A stretch of DNA of 64,000 nt from NCBI RefSeq assembly GCF_035917335.1, contig NZ_CP109067.1, positions 3,905,001 to 3,969,000 on the forward strand, in the 5' to 3' direction. The number at the start of each line of letters is the position of its first letter. Position 1 is the first letter of the stretch. This DNA is from Micromonospora sp. NBC_01813. GTDB taxonomy: Bacteria > Actinomycetota > Actinomycetes > Mycobacteriales > Micromonosporaceae. The notes beneath the pieces are model-generated. The model was given only the letters and a program-made list of their open reading frames with translations, did not search any database and was not told where the DNA came from. Of the stretch, positions 62,049 through 64,000 are shown piece after piece. Position numbers and translations under genes: made by a program.

Positions 62049-63295
62049 GCCGATCGGCGGCGGACCGCTCACGCCGGCTCCGGTGGTGGCCCACCGCGCT
62101 GTTCACCGTGATCAACATGGTCGGTCCGACCATCTTCGGGTCACTGCTGATCGATCGGGACGCCCAGCAGCGGCAGGAACGGATGGACGCGGAGCTGCAC
62201 CGGGTGACGTCAAGCGCGGTGCGGCTGATTCAGTACGGCCAGGTGCTGGACACCCGCTTCCTCGCCCAGGACCCGATCAACAATCAGTGCCCGCAGTTCG
62301 CGGTCCTGTCTGGTGAGTCCGAGCGCTTCTCCGACTACTTCAGCGCGAGCCCCTGTGTGGAGGTGGACCCCGCCAGGCTCACCGGGCTGGTCACCGAGGG
62401 GATCCGTCGCGGCAGTCTGCTCTACACCTACGTCCGCGGCACCGGCGGGGAGTTGCTCCGGGTCGGGGTGGAACCGTTCCGCAACGACAACGGCCAGTAC
62501 ATCGGCGCGATCGTCGCGGTCTCCGACGCGACCGGGGAGCAGACGGCGCACGACCGGTTGGTCCTGCTCGTCCTCGGGGGCGGGGTGCTGCTGGTCGTGG
62601 CCGGCGCGGTCGTCGGTCACCTGCTCGTCGGCCTGGTCACCCGACCGGTGGTCACCGCGCTCGAACAGCAGGAGGTGCTGCTCGCCGACACCGCGCACGA
62701 CCTCCGTACCCCGGTCGCGGCGCTGCGGGCGCTCGCGGAGGCGGCGCGGGACAACCCGGCCCGCCGCGACGAGCTGATGTCCCGCGCGGTCGCCCTGGCC
62801 GGCCGGATGGGCACGATCATCGACGACCTGCTGGCCCGCGCCCGGCTGGCGGCCGGTGTCGAGCAGCTCGCGATCGAACCGGTGTGGCTGGACCAGCTGG
62901 TCACGACCGTGGTCAGGGAAGCGTCCGTCGGCGAGGCACGGGTGACGGTGACCGCGGCCGCGACCAAGGTCAACGCGGATCCGGGGCTGGTCCAACGGGC
63001 CGTCGCCAACCTGCTGGACAACGCGCTGCGACACGGACGCCGGCCGGGCGCCGCAGCCATCGTGCACGTGACCGTCGCGGGTGGGCGCGTCATGGTCGCC
63101 GACCAGGGACCGGGCATCGACCCGTCACTGGCGAGAGAGAACTTCGAAAGGTTCAGCAGCAACGGCGGGTCCAGCGGACTCGGCCTGTCCATCGTGCGCT
63201 GGGTCGCCCAGGCGCACGGCGGCACGCTGCGCGTGTACAACGCCGAGGAGGGCGGTGCCATCTTCGAACTCGTGCTACCGGCGGCCGACAGCTGA
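62045..63295 (+). CDS. Membrane sensor histidine kinase
   Basis: 416 residues. Membrane helices about 16-36 and 176-200 bracket an outer sensor domain of about 135 residues with two Cys (NNQCPQF and SPCVEV) that may bond. A HAMP-like linker follows, then the phospho-acceptor His218 in DTAHDLRTPVAALRAL, and the HATPase with LLDNALRHG (N box), DQGPGI (G1) and SSGLGLSIV (G2). It phosphorylates the coupled regulator at 61314-62048 and possibly the paralogue at 58055. The signal sensed is unknown. Confidence 0.9.
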   Translation: MSRSAADRSRRLRWWPTALFTVINMVGPTIFGSLLIDRDAQQRQERMDAELHRVTSSAVRLIQYGQVLDTRFLAQDPINNQCPQFAVLSGESERFSDYFSASPCVEVDPARLTGLVTEGIRRGSLLYTYVRGTGGELLRVGVEPFRNDNGQYIGAIVAVSDATGEQTAHDRLVLLVLGGGVLLVVAGAVVGHLLVGLVTRPVVTALEQQEVLLADTAHDLRTPVAALRALAEAARDNPARRDELMSRAVALAGRMGTIIDDLLARARLAAGVEQLAIEPVWLDQLVTTVVREASVGEARVTVTAAATKVNADPGLVQRAVANLLDNALRHGRRPGAAAIVHVTVAGGRVMVADQGPGIDPSLARENFERFSSNGGSSGLGLSIVRWVAQAHGGTLRVYNAEEGGAIFELVLPAADS

Positions 63296-63349
63296 GCGCC
63301 ACACCGCACGATGGACCGATCTTGTACACCTCCTTCTATGCTTCGATGC

Positions 63350-64000
63350 GTGACCGGAGTGAGCGTGGCACGGACCCTTGCGGATCGTCTCCGCCAGCTG
63401 CGCGGCCGGACGCCGCTGATCCTGCTGACCGGCGTCTGCCTCGTCGTGGTGACCGCGGCGGTCTCCTCAGCGTCCGGGCCGGAGCAGGGGCTGAGGTTCG
63501 CTCCGGGCGGTCACTGGATGGCGAACCCGGCACTCGACCTCGTGTTCCACATCAACGGCGGCGGGCAGACGGTCGATGCCCAGACCCGGATCGAGGGCAT
63601 CGAGCCGAACAGTCAGGTGGTGCAGGGCGACACCAGCGGATACGTGGTCGGCCAGACCCGGATCATCGAGTTCGGAAAGTCGGACCTGGCGGTCGAACAG
63701 ACCCTCACCGCGCCGACCGGGGAACGGCCGGTCGCCATCGAGGCCACCGGCGGCCCCTACCTCGTCTACCGCGAGGCCGGCAGCGTGGTGCGGCTGGGCG
63801 ATGCCGCCGCGGCGATCCCGGCCGGTGGCGCGCTCGGTGAGCCCGTCGCCACGGCGGACGGCACGCTGTGGCTGCACCGCCTCGATTCCGGCATCATCTG
63901 CAAGCTGGCTCGCGACGCCGAGCGGATCTCCTGTCCGGCCGCCGCGCCGACCGGCAACCTCGGCGTCCTGACGGTCGTACGGGATCGCCCGGTCTTCGTC
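63350..64000 (+). CDS. Membrane-anchored beta-propeller-like protein, 3' end cut off
   Basis: 217 codons are visible, open to the window edge. One membrane helix about 20-42 (RTPLILLTGVCLVVVTAAVSSA) is followed by an outer region of propeller-like strands (NPALDLVFHINGGGQTVDAQTRI, SQVVQGDTSGYVVGQTRIIEFGKSDL, GPYLVYREAGSVVRLGDAA). The layout recalls large actinobacterial proteins that end in fibronectin type III domains, but the end is missing so this is a guess. GTG at 63350 is chosen; GTGs at 63359 and 63365 are in frame too. It is 54 bases past the kinase gene. Confidence 0.7.
   Translation, partial: MTGVSVARTLADRLRQLRGRTPLILLTGVCLVVVTAAVSSASGPEQGLRFAPGGHWMANPALDLVFHINGGGQTVDAQTRIEGIEPNSQVVQGDTSGYVVGQTRIIEFGKSDLAVEQTLTAPTGERPVAIEATGGPYLVYREAGSVVRLGDAAAAIPAGGALGEPVATADGTLWLHRLDSGIICKLARDAERISCPAAAPTGNLGVLTVVRDRPVFV

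Overview
The window is very GC-rich, densely coded DNA from a filamentous-type actinomycete. GTG starts, 4-base stop/start overlaps, a cvn conservon, SARP/AfsR-type regulators, a streptogrisin-like protease and a secreted ricin-lectin/GH43 enzyme point to the Micromonosporaceae or a close relative. That placement is inferred from gene content and composition; no rRNA or tRNA gene is visible.

Layout. 1-7.5 kb holds a secreted S8 protease cut by the left edge, a lipid kinase and a lectin-GH43 glycosidase with two LacI-type operators. 7.7-18.4 kb holds mostly regulators and uncharacterised genes, including a MerR head fused to the last two domains of a DNA polymerase beta clamp, an AraC/NmrA divergent pair, and a broken copy of the end of a DUF4166 gene. 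19-21.5 kb holds a hemerythrin protein and a TetR-controlled three-gene operon with two clear operators. 21.55-22.7 kb is a gene-poor stretch with a long perfect hairpin and two doubtful small ORFs. 22.7-26.2 kb holds a streptogrisin-like protease, an RBBP9-type hydrolase, a lipoprotein and a peptidase E homologue. 26.5-31.5 kb is one operon: BlaI regulator, M56 protease, cydD, cydC. 31.6-40.4 kb holds an acidic protein and a long Pro-rich protein (IS110-like N-terminus, CvnA-like tail) facing a complete cvnABCD conservon, with strong hairpins between them.

41-51.6 kb is a nucleoside region: adenosine deaminase, an rRNA methyltransferase, then a minus-strand run of BMP lipoprotein, ABC ATPase, two permeases, cytidine deaminase and thymidine phosphorylase. 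Together these would import nucleosides, deaminate them and split off the base. Two long hairpins divide this run into binding protein, transporter and catabolic genes. 51.9-58 kb holds membrane proteins, an ECF sigma factor with its CU044_5270 partner, a macro-domain protein and a HEAT-repeat protein. 58-64 kb is a regulatory cluster: AfsR-like, LuxR-type and orphan OmpR-type regulators on one strand, diverging from an OmpR/histidine-kinase pair, then a membrane-anchored protein cut by the right edge.

The best candidates for undescribed biology are the MerR/beta-clamp fusion and the conservon-linked protein that joins a degenerate transposase fold to a CvnA-type tail.
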